A stretch of DNA of 64,000 nucleotides from Paenibacillus macerans (GCF_023715465.1 NZ_JAMBOE010000001.1:868001-932000), one strand, 5' to 3'; positions 1 to 10,398 are shown, numbered from the stretch's first letter. Translations and numbers: made by a program. The notes: generated by a model not told the origin, from the letters alone.

Positions 1-3000
1 GCAGGCAAGCCATAGCTGAAGGGCATCTCGCGCTTTATCCAATCGGCCCGCTTGAGCAGTTCGCCAAGCGGGCTGTGGAGCAGCCCGGCGATTTTGGCCG
101 GATCGATTTCAGCCGCTTGCTCTGCCGTCATGATTTTTCGCGCCACGAGCCGTTCCAATGTAGAACGGACAAGCGCTTCGCCGGAACCGTCTTCGAACGG
201 CAGATGCTGCATCAGCATGTGGTAGGCCGTCCCCCGTTCGGCCGGCGTAGCCTTACGCTGCTCTATGAAACGCGGACGCCGCAAGTGGAGCCGGAACTCT
301 ATCTCGTCCTCCGGCGTCTCCCGCTCCTGCCGCAGCTCCGTCTCGGCGAAAACGTCGCGCGCGGTTTCCTCCGGCTGCGTCAGCAGCGACTTCATCTCCG
401 TCACCGACGTTTTGGCGGAAACCCGGCTGGCTGCGGCGTAAGGGTACGCCCAGTCCAGCCGGGCAGCGACTTCCTGGCGCAGCTTGGCGTCGGCGGGAGT
501 GGCGGGCTGTACCGCCACCGGCCTGCCGGACAGCAGCGCTTGTAACGCCGAAGCGTCCGGCAAGGCTCCCTCCGGCGCTGACGCTGCCATCGCTAACGCC
601 GCTTCGGCGCTGCCAGTTTGGGCGATCTCCCGCGAAGGGACAAATGCGATGTTCCATTCGGAAGCGCCGTCCTTGAGCGATACCGGCGCCTGCTCGGGCA
701 GTCCGGCGAACCGCCGCAGCTCCGCGGCGCTCCGGTGGCGAACGATCGCCGGCCCGATCCAGTCGAGATAGCAGCGGCCCCGCGCCAGCATATAGTCCGG
801 CAATTGTTCGTCCGCCGCTTCCAGCGCCGCCCCCCATACTTCAACGGCTTTGCGTAAATTTTTTACCGCGGATACGAGCACCAGCTTGTCCTTCGGACGG
901 GTCAAAGCGACGTACAGCACACGCATCTCCTCCGCCAGCAGCTCCATTTGGGCACGCCGGCGGATGGCCAGATTCGGCAAAGTCGGGTAGCTGACGCGGG
1001 TTTCCGCGTCCACGAATTTCGGGCCGAAGCCCATTTCCTTGTGCATCAGAAAAGGCGCGTTCAAATCCTGGCGGTTGAACATTTTGGACAACCCGGCCAC
1101 AAACACGACCGGAAACTCCAGCCCTTTGCTTTTATGAATCGTCATGATGCGCACCGCGTCGCCCTGCTCCCCGGAAGCCGCTGCCGCGCCAAGATCGCCG
1201 CCGTTTTCCCGCAGCCGTTCGACATACCGCAAAAAGCGGAACAATCCCGGAGCCTGCGCGGAAGCCTCGTATTGCCGCGCCCGGTCCAGCAGGGCCAGCA
1301 AATTGCTTTGCCGCTGTGCTCCTCCCGGCAGCCCATAGGCCCAGTCCAAATATCCGGTCTCGCGGTAAATCACGCGGATAAGGTTGCTGAGATCCCCTTC
1401 CCTGGCTATGTTTCGCCAGTCATTTAACCGCTGCAAAAAACCGTTCAGCTTGTCCGTTAGCTCTTCCTCGCCCGCTTGCTCCAAAGGTGCAGCTCCGCCG
1501 TTGCCGTCCGCAGCGTCCGTTCCCCCGGATGCTCCGGCCCTCGCACGCGCCAGAACGGCTTCATAAAACCTTCCACCCGGAGCAGCAAGCCGGATTTCCG
1601 CCAGTTCCTCCTCCGACAAACCAAACAAGGGCGAGCGCAGTACGGCCGCAAGCGGGATGTCCTGCAGCGGGTTGTCCGCCACCTGCAGCAGGGACAGCAT
1701 CGTTTCCACTTCCGAGGCCTGAAAATAACCCTGACTCAGTTCCCCATACGCCGGGATGCCTTCCAGCCGCAGCTCCTCGATCATCGCCGGCGCCCAGGAT
1801 AACGTCGAACGCAGCAAAATTGCCATATCGCCGTAGCGTACAGGCCGCATGGCCTTCAGCTGCTTATCGTAAATGCGCAGCGGCGCGCCGCCATCGCCCA
1901 GCATGCTGCGGATGCGCGCCGCGATCGCGCGCGCCTCAAGGCGCACCGCTTCCAGCACGGCGGCTTCGTCCTCCACGCCGCCGTCCTCACCGTCCGCCGC
2001 CGAAACGGAGAAGCTGCCGCTTCCCGGTTCCCCGGCATCGGCGGCCTCATTCGAGGCGCCGTTATCCCGGTCGATCAGCAGCAGCTCGGGACGGTAATCA
2101 TCCCCCTCGCCGTCCGGGAACCCCTCACCATACACCAGCTCGGCGCGCAAATCGTAAGCGATCTCCGCTACGTTTTCGTTCATGATTTGCCGAAACAGCA
2201 GGTTGACCGCGTCTACCACTTCCCGCCGGCTGCGGAAGTTGCGGGCCAAATCGATGCGCAGGCCCGTTCCCGTGAAATCGTCGCCGTAGCTCCGGTATTT
2301 CTCCAGAAACAACCCCGGTTCCGCCAGACGGAAGCGGTAAATGCTCTGCTTGACGTCGCCGACCATAAACCGGTTGCCGGGGGCCTCCCGCGAAATGAGC
2401 CGGACGATCGCTTCCTGGACGGTATTGGTGTCCTGGTATTCGTCCAGCAGCACCTCATCGAACTGCTGCCTGTATTCCAGCGCGGCCTCCGAGGGGCGCA
2501 TTTCGTCCGGAGCAGAGTCCGGGTGGCGTAAAATTTGCAGGCAGTAATGCTCAAGGTCGGAAAAATCAAGCCAGCCCTTGGCCACCTTTTCCTGCCGGTA
2601 ACGCTCGCTGAATTCGCTGACCAGATCGGACAAGGCACCGAGCAGCGGCGCCATTTCGTGCAGCTCCCGCAGGAATTCCCCAGCCGGCCGGCCATACAGC
2701 TGCGTGCGCAAATCCGCGATCGTTTTTTTCGCTTCCTCGCGCAGTGCCTTGACCCGCTCCTGCAGGTCCGGGTCGGTCTGATCCTTTTTGCAGGGCTTCA
2801 GCTTGCCGAAAGTGACGGTCTGAAAAACCTCGAAGAGCGAAGCCCACTTTCCGGCGGCCACGGCCTCCTGCAGACGCTCCACGAGGGCCAGCTCCTCCTC
2901 CAGTGTCGCCGCGTACGGCTCAGGCCCGCCAGGTGACAGGGCCAAGGCTTTGGCCTGGGAGAGGAGCCCCGCGGCCCCGCTCAGCGTAAGCGCCGTATCC

Positions 3001-3683
3001 GCCAGGATGCTGACGACCCAAGAGCTGTTCTCCAGTGCATCCGCATCGGAGGCCAAAAACGCGGCCGAAGCCTGGCGCAGCCAGCCCTCCGGCCAAGGAT
3101 GGCTGCGGGAAAACTCGTAGAGCCGCAGCACCAGCGCAAACATCCCGTCGTCGCCCCGCTCCCCGCCAAACAGGTCGACGAGCGTAAGGAATGGGCTGCC
3201 CGGTACGGCAGCGCCGTATTTTTCCTCGAACAGCTGCTCCAGCACCTCCTGCCGCAGCAGAGCGGTTTCGCTTTCGGACGCGATGCGAAAGCCCGGATCG
3301 AGCGGGATCAGCGTATAATAGCGCTGGATCACCTCCATGCAGAAGGAGTGCAGCGTCGTGATCGAGGCGCGCCCCAGCATGGCCAGCTGGCGGCTGATTT
3401 CGGCGTTCGCCGGATCTTTGGCCAGCTCCTTTTCCAGCGCCTCCGTGATCCGCTGCCGCATTTCCGCGGCGGCCGCCTTCGTGAACGTCGCGACCAGCAG
3501 CCGATCGACGCTAAGCGGCCGCTCCGGGTCTGTCAGCTTGCGGATGATCCGCTCCACGAGCACCGCCGTTTTGCCCGAGCCCGCCGCCGCCGCGACCAGC
3601 ATATCGCCGCCGGACAGCGTGATCGCCCGCCATTGGTCGTCGCTCCAGGTGCTTCCCTGCGGTTTTGCCGGGACTGTCATCAT
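1..3683 (-). CDS. addA: ATP-dependent helicase/nuclease subunit A, C-terminus beyond window
   Basis: Helicase and nuclease subunit of AddAB, which resects double-strand breaks for RecA in firmicutes. The minus-strand frame is open from the ATG at 3681-3683 to the window edge, giving 1227 visible codons. The N-terminus shows the Walker A segment AAAAGSGKTAVL at about residues 31-42, as in UvrD-family helicases. The last visible residues (REMPFSYGLP) match the strand that precedes the nuclease core in this family, so the catalytic Asp/Glu/Lys residues lie outside the window. The start overlaps the addB stop in an ATGA arrangement, so the two are translationally coupled. Because the stop codon is not visible, completeness of the gene cannot be judged. 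Confidence 0.95.
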   Translation of the reverse strand, partial: MMTVPAKPQGSTWSDDQWRAITLSGGDMLVAAAAGSGKTAVLVERIIRKLTDPERPLSVDRLLVATFTKAAAAEMRQRITEALEKELAKDPANAEISRQLAMLGRASITTLHSFCMEVIQRYYTLIPLDPGFRIASESETALLRQEVLEQLFEEKYGAAVPGSPFLTLVDLFGGERGDDGMFALVLRLYEFSRSHPWPEGWLRQASAAFLASDADALENSSWVVSILADTALTLSGAAGLLSQAKALALSPGGPEPYAATLEEELALVERLQEAVAAGKWASLFEVFQTVTFGKLKPCKKDQTDPDLQERVKALREEAKKTIADLRTQLYGRPAGEFLRELHEMAPLLGALSDLVSEFSERYRQEKVAKGWLDFSDLEHYCLQILRHPDSAPDEMRPSEAALEYRQQFDEVLLDEYQDTNTVQEAIVRLISREAPGNRFMVGDVKQSIYRFRLAEPGLFLEKYRSYGDDFTGTGLRIDLARNFRSRREVVDAVNLLFRQIMNENVAEIAYDLRAELVYGEGFPDGEGDDYRPELLLIDRDNGASNEAADAGEPGSGSFSVSAADGEDGGVEDEAAVLEAVRLEARAIAARIRSMLGDGGAPLRIYDKQLKAMRPVRYGDMAILLRSTLSWAPAMIEELRLEGIPAYGELSQGYFQASEVETMLSLLQVADNPLQDIPLAAVLRSPLFGLSEEELAEIRLAAPGGRFYEAVLARARAGASGGTDAADGNGGAAPLEQAGEEELTDKLNGFLQRLNDWRNIAREGDLSNLIRVIYRETGYLDWAYGLPGGAQRQSNLLALLDRARQYEASAQAPGLFRFLRYVERLRENGGDLGAAAASGEQGDAVRIMTIHKSKGLEFPVVFVAGLSKMFNRQDLNAPFLMHKEMGFGPKFVDAETRVSYPTLPNLAIRRRAQMELLAEEMRVLYVALTRPKDKLVLVSAVKNLRKAVEVWGAALEAADEQLPDYMLARGRCYLDWIGPAIVRHRSAAELRRFAGLPEQAPVSLKDGASEWNIAFVPSREIAQTGSAEAALAMAASAPEGALPDASALQALLSGRPVAVQPATPADAKLRQEVAARLDWAYPYAAASRVSAKTSVTEMKSLLTQPEETARDVFAETELRQERETPEDEIEFRLHLRRPRFIEQRKATPAERGTAYHMLMQHLPFEDGSGEALVRSTLERLVARKIMTAEQAAEIDPAKIAGLLHSPLGELLKRADWIKREMPFSYGLP

Positions 3684-6600
3684 GATGGCATGGCCTCCTT
3701 TCCGCTTCCGTGTCCGCTTTGTTGTCCGCTTTCCCTTCCGCTTGCTTGCCAGCTCCCCTGCGCCAGAAGCGGCCAAATTTCCTGTTTTCCGGGTTTGCTC
3801 AGCATTTGATAAGAGCTGCCTTCCAGCGACTCCTCAAAGCGGCATACCGGCTTGTACACGCAATGCGTGCACGCCGTCTCCATGCCGATCCGGTACGGGG
3901 CGATCCGCACGTCCCCGTCGGTAATGCGCGTGCCGATCTCGGTGATCGTTTGCCGCACCAAGCGCAGCAGCGTTTGCCACTGGTCCGGTGTAGCCACCGA
4001 GGCACTGCTGTAAAATCCGCCGTCCGCTTTAACAGCCACCGGCAAAATATCGGAATATCCTTTTTCCAGTTGTCCATCCATTTTCGCGATCACGTCTCGA
4101 TCCGCCAGCAGCAGCCCCTTCATCTTGAAGCGCTTGAGCAGCTCCTGATGCGCCTGTTCCGGGCTCATGCCGTTGCTGCTCTGCAGCAGGGGATTATGCA
4201 CGTGGAAGTACAATGTGCCCGCCGGGATGGCCGGCCGCCCGAGCCATTCCTCCGCCGAGGACAGCAGCACGTCAAGATACGTCAGCATTTGCAGCGACAA
4301 TCCGTAATACACCTCGTGCAGCTTCAGGTCGGTCTGGCTCGATTTGTAGTCGATGACCCGCAGCAGCAGGCCTCCGTCCCCTTCGGCCATATCGACCCGG
4401 TCGATGCGTCCGACGATTTCCATCACGCAGCCGTTCGGCAGCTCAAACGTCAGCGGAGGCAGCGGCCGGCCCGGCCCGAAATCGAGCTCCAGCCCCACCG
4501 GCTCAAAGCTGCCCCGCCGCGCCTGCTCGCCCAGGATCAGCGATGCCCGGCCCACGATCGTCTTCAGCTTGCGGGATATGTAGCCATAACGCTTCGAGCT
4601 GAGCAAAATCTCGCCCTGCAGCTTCGGCGCCAGCTGGTCCACGGCCGCATCCGCTTCGCGCAGGCACTCCTCCGGCGTCAGGGAACCCCAGCTCCGGTTC
4701 TGCGCCTTGAACGTCATGGCCATCGCGCTCAGCGCGGCGTGGAATAGCTGGCCGATATCCGGCGCTTTCAGGCGGTACAGCTGGCGTTCCTTCAGCTTCA
4801 GCCCGTGGGAAGCAAAATGCGCGAAAGGACAGGCCGAAAACTTCTCCATCCGCGACACGCTTGTCCGCAGCCGTTTGCCGTACAGCTTGCGGCTCGCCTC
4901 CGGACTAAGCCCGCGCACCCGGTTGCGGTAAGCAAGCGAGTCAAGCAGGCGGGCGGTTTTTTCTTCCCACTCCGGCTTGCTTCTGTACCACTCCAGCACA
5001 TTCCACCATACCGGCGAAACGGCTTCCCCCGCTTTCCACAAGCGCAGCTGCCCGATCAGCGTGGACAACGCCGGCGCGGGCCGCGACACGTACTGCAGCT
5101 GTGCTTCATCCTGGCCGGGCCCGGCTTCGGCAACGGCTGGCGGCGCCTGGCCAATAAACTGTTCCCGCAAATCCGGGAAAATACGCCGGACATGACGGAT
5201 CACTTCGGAAGGCAGCAGCGCCCCCCCATCTTCGTCCGCCGCCGCATAACTGATGCACAGCGACCGGCTGGCCAAAGTCAAAGCGCCATAGATCAGAAAT
5301 CGCTCATCAAGCAGTTGGCGGGTCAGCCCGGGTGCGAGCTCGAGGCCGATTTCCGCCAGCCTGAGGCGCTCCTGTTCGCTGAAGACGCCTTCTTCCTGCA
5401 ATGCTGCCGGCATGATCCCTTCATTAACGCCGGCCAGGAATAAATGCTTGACCGCACCCGAACGCGTCCGGTCCGTGCTGCCGATCAGCACCTGATCCAG
5501 GGACGGAGGCACCAGCGACAGCTTGAGGTCCTTAAGCCCGGTTTCCAACACCCCGGCAAACAGCTCCAGCTCCAGTGCTTCGCCGCCCATCATTTCGACG
5601 ATCTGATCCAGCAGGTCCAGCACCGCCCCCCAAAGCTGCCGGTGCTCCATGGCCCGCTGGGGCCGGCCTTCGCGCAGCATCCGGTGCGCCAGCATATCCA
5701 AATGCCGCGCCGCTTCCGTATCCTCAAGCAGTTGGTAAACGGCAGCGCACATCTCCGCCGCCGTCTTCGCTTTTTTAATCCGTTTCTCAAACGCCGAAAG
5801 CGGTCCGGTCACGGCAGTACGGCATTGCTCCAGCATCCGCAGCGCGGCGTCCCCTTTGGCTGACGCCACTCCAGCATCTTCGCCCTGTTCCAATGACAGG
5901 CTTGGCGCGGCTTTCCAAGGCCGCCCGTCATACCAGCGATAGCCCTGGATTCCGCTGGCGAGCACGTAATTTTCCAGCACGTCCATATGCTCGCGCGTCA
6001 GGCTGCCGTCCAGCGGCAGTAAAAAATCGCTTTTGATGCAGCGGAATACATCTTCATATTTCCAGTAACCGATCACGACATCAAGCGCCGCGCGGATAAA
6101 TTCGATCAGGGGATGGTGAAGCAGGCTGTTTTTCCGGTCCATAAAATAAGGGATGCCGTATTCCTCCATAATCGGAGCGATTATAGGATCGTAGTCATCC
6201 AAATTCCTCACCAATAGAGCCATATCCCGCCATCGTACGCCTTCCTCGCGCGCCAGCCGCACCATCTCGCGGGCCGCTCCCTCCACTTCGGCGCGGCGGT
6301 TGCCGGCCCGGCGAAGGGACAGCGCGTGCCCAAGATCGGTTGGCGCTGTCGTGCCGGGCCACGGACCGCGGCGCTCATATGCCGATTCCAGATAAGACAG
6401 CGTTTCGCTTTCGCGGAATCGCGGATATGGCCGCTGGTCCAGAAGCTCCGTTCGCCCCGCCTCAACGCCGGTTTCTTCGGCCAGTCGGCGCAGCTTGGTG
6501 TAGGCGACCGCCGGCGCATAAAACAGGTTTAATTCATGCGGCAGGACGCCGTCATCGTAAGGCCGGTCTAGCGTCAGCGCCACGGTGACGTTCGACGCGG

Positions 6601-7276
6601 CCTTCAATAGGGCGCCGATCGCCGTATATTCCTGAGGCGTAAACGTATGAAATCCGTCGATCCAGATTTCCGCCCCGCGCAAATACGCCGAGTCGGCCGC
6701 TCCTTCCGCCAGCTTGACCACATGATCTTCATTATCGATGTACAGCTGGGCAAGTTCGGCGTCAAACTCGGCGAACAACAAGCCGAGATCATGTATTTTA
6801 TCCACGAGCAGCGGAGATTCCCCGGCGGCCGACTGCAAAAATTGATGATGCTCCGGCAAATTGGAGAACTCCACGTTATATTTCTTCATTTCCGTATACA
6901 GCGCGGCGATCCGGTCGATCAGGCCAAGCTGGTCTCCGCCCCGGCCGAACAGCTTCAGCTCATCGCGGCGCCGGCGCAGGATTTTGTAGAGCAGCATTTT
7001 TTTGCCCTCGTCGTTGATCGGCACAAGCGCCGCTCCGCCCGTCTCCTGCATGATGCGCAGCGCCAGACGGCGGAATCCGAGCACTTGGGTGCGGACGGTC
7101 CCTTTAAGGTCCGGCGCGGTCACGATTCGCTGCTCGATCTGGAACGTTCCCTGCTCCGGTGCGAGAATGATAAGCGGCGGACCCGCGGGATTTTCCCGCA
7201 GCCGGGTGATGACCCGCTCGAGAATCAGGCTGCTCTTCCCACTTCCGGAACGGCCGATAATGAACTGTAAAGACAT
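3680..7276 (-). CDS. addB: ATP-dependent nuclease subunit B
   Basis: Second subunit of AddAB, a helicase-like scaffold with its own RecB-type nuclease and an iron-sulfur cluster. It is 1198 aa from the ATG at 7276, chosen because AGGAGG sits about 7 nt upstream; an upstream in-frame start would add 21 unrelated residues. Visible motifs are a P-loop (GRSGSGKSS) at the N-terminus, the nuclease core (GRIDRVD followed by IDYKSS), and the cysteines of the Fe-S cluster: one in EKFSACPF and a CxxCx5C group (CTHCVYKPVC) near the C-terminus. Length and motif order fit the family. The C-terminal 30 residues are Ser/Gly/Gln-rich low complexity. Confidence 0.96.
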   Translation of the reverse strand: MSLQFIIGRSGSGKSSLILERVITRLRENPAGPPLIILAPEQGTFQIEQRIVTAPDLKGTVRTQVLGFRRLALRIMQETGGAALVPINDEGKKMLLYKILRRRRDELKLFGRGGDQLGLIDRIAALYTEMKKYNVEFSNLPEHHQFLQSAAGESPLLVDKIHDLGLLFAEFDAELAQLYIDNEDHVVKLAEGAADSAYLRGAEIWIDGFHTFTPQEYTAIGALLKAASNVTVALTLDRPYDDGVLPHELNLFYAPAVAYTKLRRLAEETGVEAGRTELLDQRPYPRFRESETLSYLESAYERRGPWPGTTAPTDLGHALSLRRAGNRRAEVEGAAREMVRLAREEGVRWRDMALLVRNLDDYDPIIAPIMEEYGIPYFMDRKNSLLHHPLIEFIRAALDVVIGYWKYEDVFRCIKSDFLLPLDGSLTREHMDVLENYVLASGIQGYRWYDGRPWKAAPSLSLEQGEDAGVASAKGDAALRMLEQCRTAVTGPLSAFEKRIKKAKTAAEMCAAVYQLLEDTEAARHLDMLAHRMLREGRPQRAMEHRQLWGAVLDLLDQIVEMMGGEALELELFAGVLETGLKDLKLSLVPPSLDQVLIGSTDRTRSGAVKHLFLAGVNEGIMPAALQEEGVFSEQERLRLAEIGLELAPGLTRQLLDERFLIYGALTLASRSLCISYAAADEDGGALLPSEVIRHVRRIFPDLREQFIGQAPPAVAEAGPGQDEAQLQYVSRPAPALSTLIGQLRLWKAGEAVSPVWWNVLEWYRSKPEWEEKTARLLDSLAYRNRVRGLSPEASRKLYGKRLRTSVSRMEKFSACPFAHFASHGLKLKERQLYRLKAPDIGQLFHAALSAMAMTFKAQNRSWGSLTPEECLREADAAVDQLAPKLQGEILLSSKRYGYISRKLKTIVGRASLILGEQARRGSFEPVGLELDFGPGRPLPPLTFELPNGCVMEIVGRIDRVDMAEGDGGLLLRVIDYKSSQTDLKLHEVYYGLSLQMLTYLDVLLSSAEEWLGRPAIPAGTLYFHVHNPLLQSSNGMSPEQAHQELLKRFKMKGLLLADRDVIAKMDGQLEKGYSDILPVAVKADGGFYSSASVATPDQWQTLLRLVRQTITEIGTRITDGDVRIAPYRIGMETACTHCVYKPVCRFEESLEGSSYQMLSKPGKQEIWPLLAQGSWQASGRESGQQSGHGSGKEAMPS

Positions 7277-7475
7277 GGGATTCCCTCCTACTACCACGGA
7301 CGTTTCGTACAACCAACAGTATAGCATAGATGCGATCAAACATTCGCACTAGATCTGTTGAACTAATGATTATACGGATTTTCCATTATTGAATGAATAG
7401 TTGCAAAATGTACAGTTACTTATCCGATACTTATCCGAAAATTGCCCGAGGGCTTCGGCTTTCTCTAAACTTTGA

Positions 7476-7761
7476 ACGCTGCTCTAACGGACACCAGCGA
7501 CCCTTATCGACCCATTTCCCGGGTATTTCCCAGGCTAACGGACCCACATGCCCCTATTTGGCTCTAAACCCGTTCACCCAGGCCGATTTGAGGTAAATAA
7601 GTGCATCTGTGTCCGTTCATTCTGCAATCCTCCGTTTTTCCTCAGATAACGGCTCTGGTGTCCCTTAGCCCCCTCCAGGTCCCTCTTCTCCTTCCCTCTC
7701 TCCCTGCGCCTCGCCCTCTACCATGCACGAAATTTTATAAATCCTATAATACTTAAGAAAA
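7476..7761. repeat. Dispersed ~285-bp intergenic repeat, copy A
   Basis: Most of the 540-bp gap between addB and the methyltransferase gene is a non-coding element that recurs at 44526-44812 with most positions identical by eye. It begins with a CTCTAACGGACACCAG block and near its right part carries GGCTCTGGTGTCCCTTAG, the approximate reverse complement of the first block. An inner pair (TAACGGACCCACA / CTGTGTCCGTT) is also inverted. It ends in TTAAGAAAAA, which is the T-run of the adjacent terminator. A 67-codon ORF across it has no RBS or family resemblance and is treated as spurious. Confidence 0.8.
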
Positions 7762-7793
7762 ACGCCATTCCCCCAAGTTTGGAGAAATGGCGT
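7755..7793 (-). terminator. Rho-independent terminator of the RlmI-like gene
   Basis: ACGCCATT (7762-7769) pairs with AATGGCGT (7786-7793). Read leftward, the stem is followed by TTTTTCTTAAG. It lies 28 bp past the stop codon of the gene at 7821. Confidence 0.85.
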
Positions 7794-7820
7794 GTAAATT
7801 TCCGGTTTTACTATACCGAA

Positions 7821-9191
7821 TCAAAACATTTTGCTGCGCACCTCAAAGATCGCAAATTTCAAATAATGCCCCTCATCCACGCCGAGGATTTGCGGATGGT
7901 CTTTTCCGGCCGCCCGCCATTCGATCAGCCGCAGCACTTTTCCCGCATCCTCCGCCGCTTCCAGAATCGTCTCTAGAAATAGGTCGGGACGCATATGGTA
8001 GGAGCAACTGGCGGTCACCAAATACCCGCCTTCGTTAACCAGCTTCATCCCGTGCAAATTGATGTCCTTGTAGCCGCGGCATGCACCTTTGACCGCGCTT
8101 TTCGTTTTGGCGAACGCCGGCGGATCGAGAATGACCACATCCCAGGTCCGTCCGCCTCCGGCCGGAAGAGGCACGGAGGTGTCCAACTTGCCGCCCGGCG
8201 CAGCCCTGCGGGCGCGCTCCTCCACTCCCTTCACTTGGCTGCGGAGATAGTCAAACGCGTCAGCAACGACAAATTCCACGCGGTCTTCAACCCCGTTGAG
8301 CTCCACGTTCCGCTTCGCGCTATCGATCGCGTGCTCGGAAATATCGAGGCAGGTCACTTTTTTGGCGCCGTATTTGCAAGCATGCAGCGTGAAGCTGCCC
8401 GTATGCGAAAAGCATTCCAGCACCGTGGCTCCGTCCCAGTAAGGAAAGGTTACCTCTTTGCCGTTGCGGTTCACGGGAGCAAGCCGGACGCCGCCATCCT
8501 CTGCCGGGAGCTCCTGCAGCGCAATTCCGCTGTGCCCGCCCCAGCCCGTCATCAAAGGTTTGATTGAGGCCCGGTTTTCGCGCTGATCGAAAAAATACCC
8601 CGTTTTTTGCCCCTGTTCGATATCAACCTCGATTTTCAGCCCGTTTTCCGTTACGATCACATGGCGCGGCGGATTGCCGTAAACCGGCCCCTTTACCTGC
8701 CCCAACCCCTCCATCTCGCGTACGGACACGTCGCTCCGCTCATATATGCCGACCGGCCGGAGCACTTCCGCCAGCGCCGCTACGATATTTTCCCGGCAGC
8801 GGTCCATCCCTAGGGTCAGCAGTTGAACGACAAGGACATCGCCGAACTTGTCCACGATCAGGCCCGGCAAAAAATCGGCTTCGCCGTAGACAAGCCGGTA
8901 CGATTCTTCGTTCACGAACCGCTCACGGTGCCGCAGGCAATCCGTAATCCTTTTGATGAAGAAGTCCTTGTCCATTTCGGCCAGCGGCTGATATGAAACC
9001 GCCCGGACCGTAATTTGCGAAGCAGGGTTGTAGTACCCTGTCGCCAAATATCTGTGCCGGTGGTCGACGATGTCTACCAGGCTTCCCGGGGCCGGATCGC
9101 CCTCTACGGATGCAATTTCATTGCGGTAAATCCACGGATGCCCTTTTTCCAGCCGTTTTTTGCGGCTACGCTCTAAAATGACTTTGGCCAC
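7821..9191 (-). CDS. Class I SAM-dependent rRNA methyltransferase, RlmI-like
   Basis: Probable 23S rRNA (cytosine-C5) methyltransferase of the RlmI/RlmK type. It is 456 aa from a GTG start preceded by AGGAG. The N-terminus has a PUA-like RNA-binding region (LEKGHPWIYRNEI). The C-terminal Rossmann domain shows a SAM motif region around VLECFSHTGSFTLHA, the acidic loop CLDIS, and the motif IV DPPAFAKTKS. A family member of about 395-400 aa is usual; the excess lies in insertions, one near residues 230-245 and a Gly/Arg/Pro-rich loop near residues 320-350. It appears to be a single-gene transcript with its own terminator. The exact rRNA position modified cannot be inferred from sequence. Confidence 0.85.
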   Translation of the reverse strand: MAKVILERSRKKRLEKGHPWIYRNEIASVEGDPAPGSLVDIVDHRHRYLATGYYNPASQITVRAVSYQPLAEMDKDFFIKRITDCLRHRERFVNEESYRLVYGEADFLPGLIVDKFGDVLVVQLLTLGMDRCRENIVAALAEVLRPVGIYERSDVSVREMEGLGQVKGPVYGNPPRHVIVTENGLKIEVDIEQGQKTGYFFDQRENRASIKPLMTGWGGHSGIALQELPAEDGGVRLAPVNRNGKEVTFPYWDGATVLECFSHTGSFTLHACKYGAKKVTCLDISEHAIDSAKRNVELNGVEDRVEFVVADAFDYLRSQVKGVEERARRAAPGGKLDTSVPLPAGGGRTWDVVILDPPAFAKTKSAVKGACRGYKDINLHGMKLVNEGGYLVTASCSYHMRPDLFLETILEAAEDAGKVLRLIEWRAAGKDHPQILGVDEGHYLKFAIFEVRSKMF

Positions 9192-9345
9192 TTGTTTAAT
9201 TCACTCCTAATTAAGATTGTTGTTCTCTCTCGTTCTAAGGTGTGTGCGGCATCCCCGCCATTTGCATCAAGCATGGAAGTCGTCCCGCCATCATATATGT
9301 AACTTGTACACTTAAAATGGTTGTTCAAAAAGGGGGCCTTGCAGC

Positions 9346-10359
9346 ATGTTTCAAGAGATTATTTTTCCGGTCACATTTGGACTGGCCCTGTTCTTGTTCG
9401 GCATGAAAATCATGGAGGCAGCCCTGCACGCCTGGGCCGGCCCGAAGCTGATGCGGTTTCTGCATACAACGACGCGTACGCCCTGGACGGGAATGCTGTC
9501 CAGCACATTTATTACCGCCATTTTGCAGAGCAGTACGGCGGTTACCGTCATGACGATCGGTCTTGTCAATGCCGGCCTGCTCTCTTATGCTCGGACGCTC
9601 GGCATTATCCTTGGCGGCAATATCGGGACTTGCATCACCACGGAATTGATCGCTTTAAATATCGCCAAGCTCGGCGCGCCGATGCTGATCGTATCTTTGC
9701 TGCTGTGGGCCGGAGCCGTACTTGGGGATGAAATGCTGCCCGTCTATGTAAAACGGAGGTTTCCTATGCTTCTTCCCTTGCAGTTTGGCGCTTTGGCCGC
9801 GGCCGGGTTCAGTCTGGTGATGATCGCGATCCGCATGATGCAGTCGATCGGCCCGGCGCTGGAAGCGCGCGGCGCCATCGATTGGCTGCTGGAGCATGCC
9901 ACCGGCAGCCTCCTGTGGGGAGCTGTCACCGGGGCGGTGCTGACGGCAATCATTCACAGCAGCGCGGCGGTCGTCGCCATGACGATGGGGCTGGTCGGAA
10001 GCGGCGCCCTTCCGGTCGAGCTCGGGATCGCCATGGTGATCGGCTCCAATGTCGGGACCTGTGTCACCGCGCTGATTGCCGCCATCGGAGGAACCCGCCC
10101 CGGGCAATTCGTCGCCTGGTCGCATGTTATACTAAATGTGCTCGGTGCCGCGTTGTTTCTTCCGATGGCACCGTGGCTTGAAGCTGCCGTAACCTGGCTG
10201 TCCCCGGATCTTTCGGCGCAAATCGCACATACGCAAACGATCTTTAACGTGGCTAGTTCGTTGCTGGCGCTGCCGTTTTGCTATTTGCCCATTTGGTCCC
10301 GGTTGGACCATTCCGGTTCGGACGCCGCACCGGCTCTGCCGCCCGCAAAGCCGATTTAA
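9346..10359 (+). CDS. Na/Pi cotransporter family protein
   Basis: Integral membrane protein of the Na+/phosphate symporter family (PF02690 type, comparable to B. subtilis YqeW). It is 337 aa with about eight hydrophobic segments. The two family signature repeats are visible: an LQSSTAVTVMT segment at about residue 64 and an IHSSAAVVAMT segment at about residue 203, each followed by the Gly-rich GxNIGTC or GSNVGTC stretch. There is no PhoU-like cytoplasmic tail, unlike longer family members. It stands alone, divergent from the methyltransferase gene, with AAGGGGG ahead of the ATG. The substrate is inferred from the family only. Confidence 0.87.
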   Translation: MFQEIIFPVTFGLALFLFGMKIMEAALHAWAGPKLMRFLHTTTRTPWTGMLSSTFITAILQSSTAVTVMTIGLVNAGLLSYARTLGIILGGNIGTCITTELIALNIAKLGAPMLIVSLLLWAGAVLGDEMLPVYVKRRFPMLLPLQFGALAAAGFSLVMIAIRMMQSIGPALEARGAIDWLLEHATGSLLWGAVTGAVLTAIIHSSAAVVAMTMGLVGSGALPVELGIAMVIGSNVGTCVTALIAAIGGTRPGQFVAWSHVILNVLGAALFLPMAPWLEAAVTWLSPDLSAQIAHTQTIFNVASSLLALPFCYLPIWSRLDHSGSDAAPALPPAKPI

Positions 10360-10398
10360 ACAAGGGGCTGCGCGGGTTCCGGCCTCTTTGGCTTGAAG

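Noticed and set aside
7393..7596. A 67-aa ORF in the repeat element
   Set aside because: It lies across non-coding repeat DNA, and its frame is not preserved in copy B at 44526.
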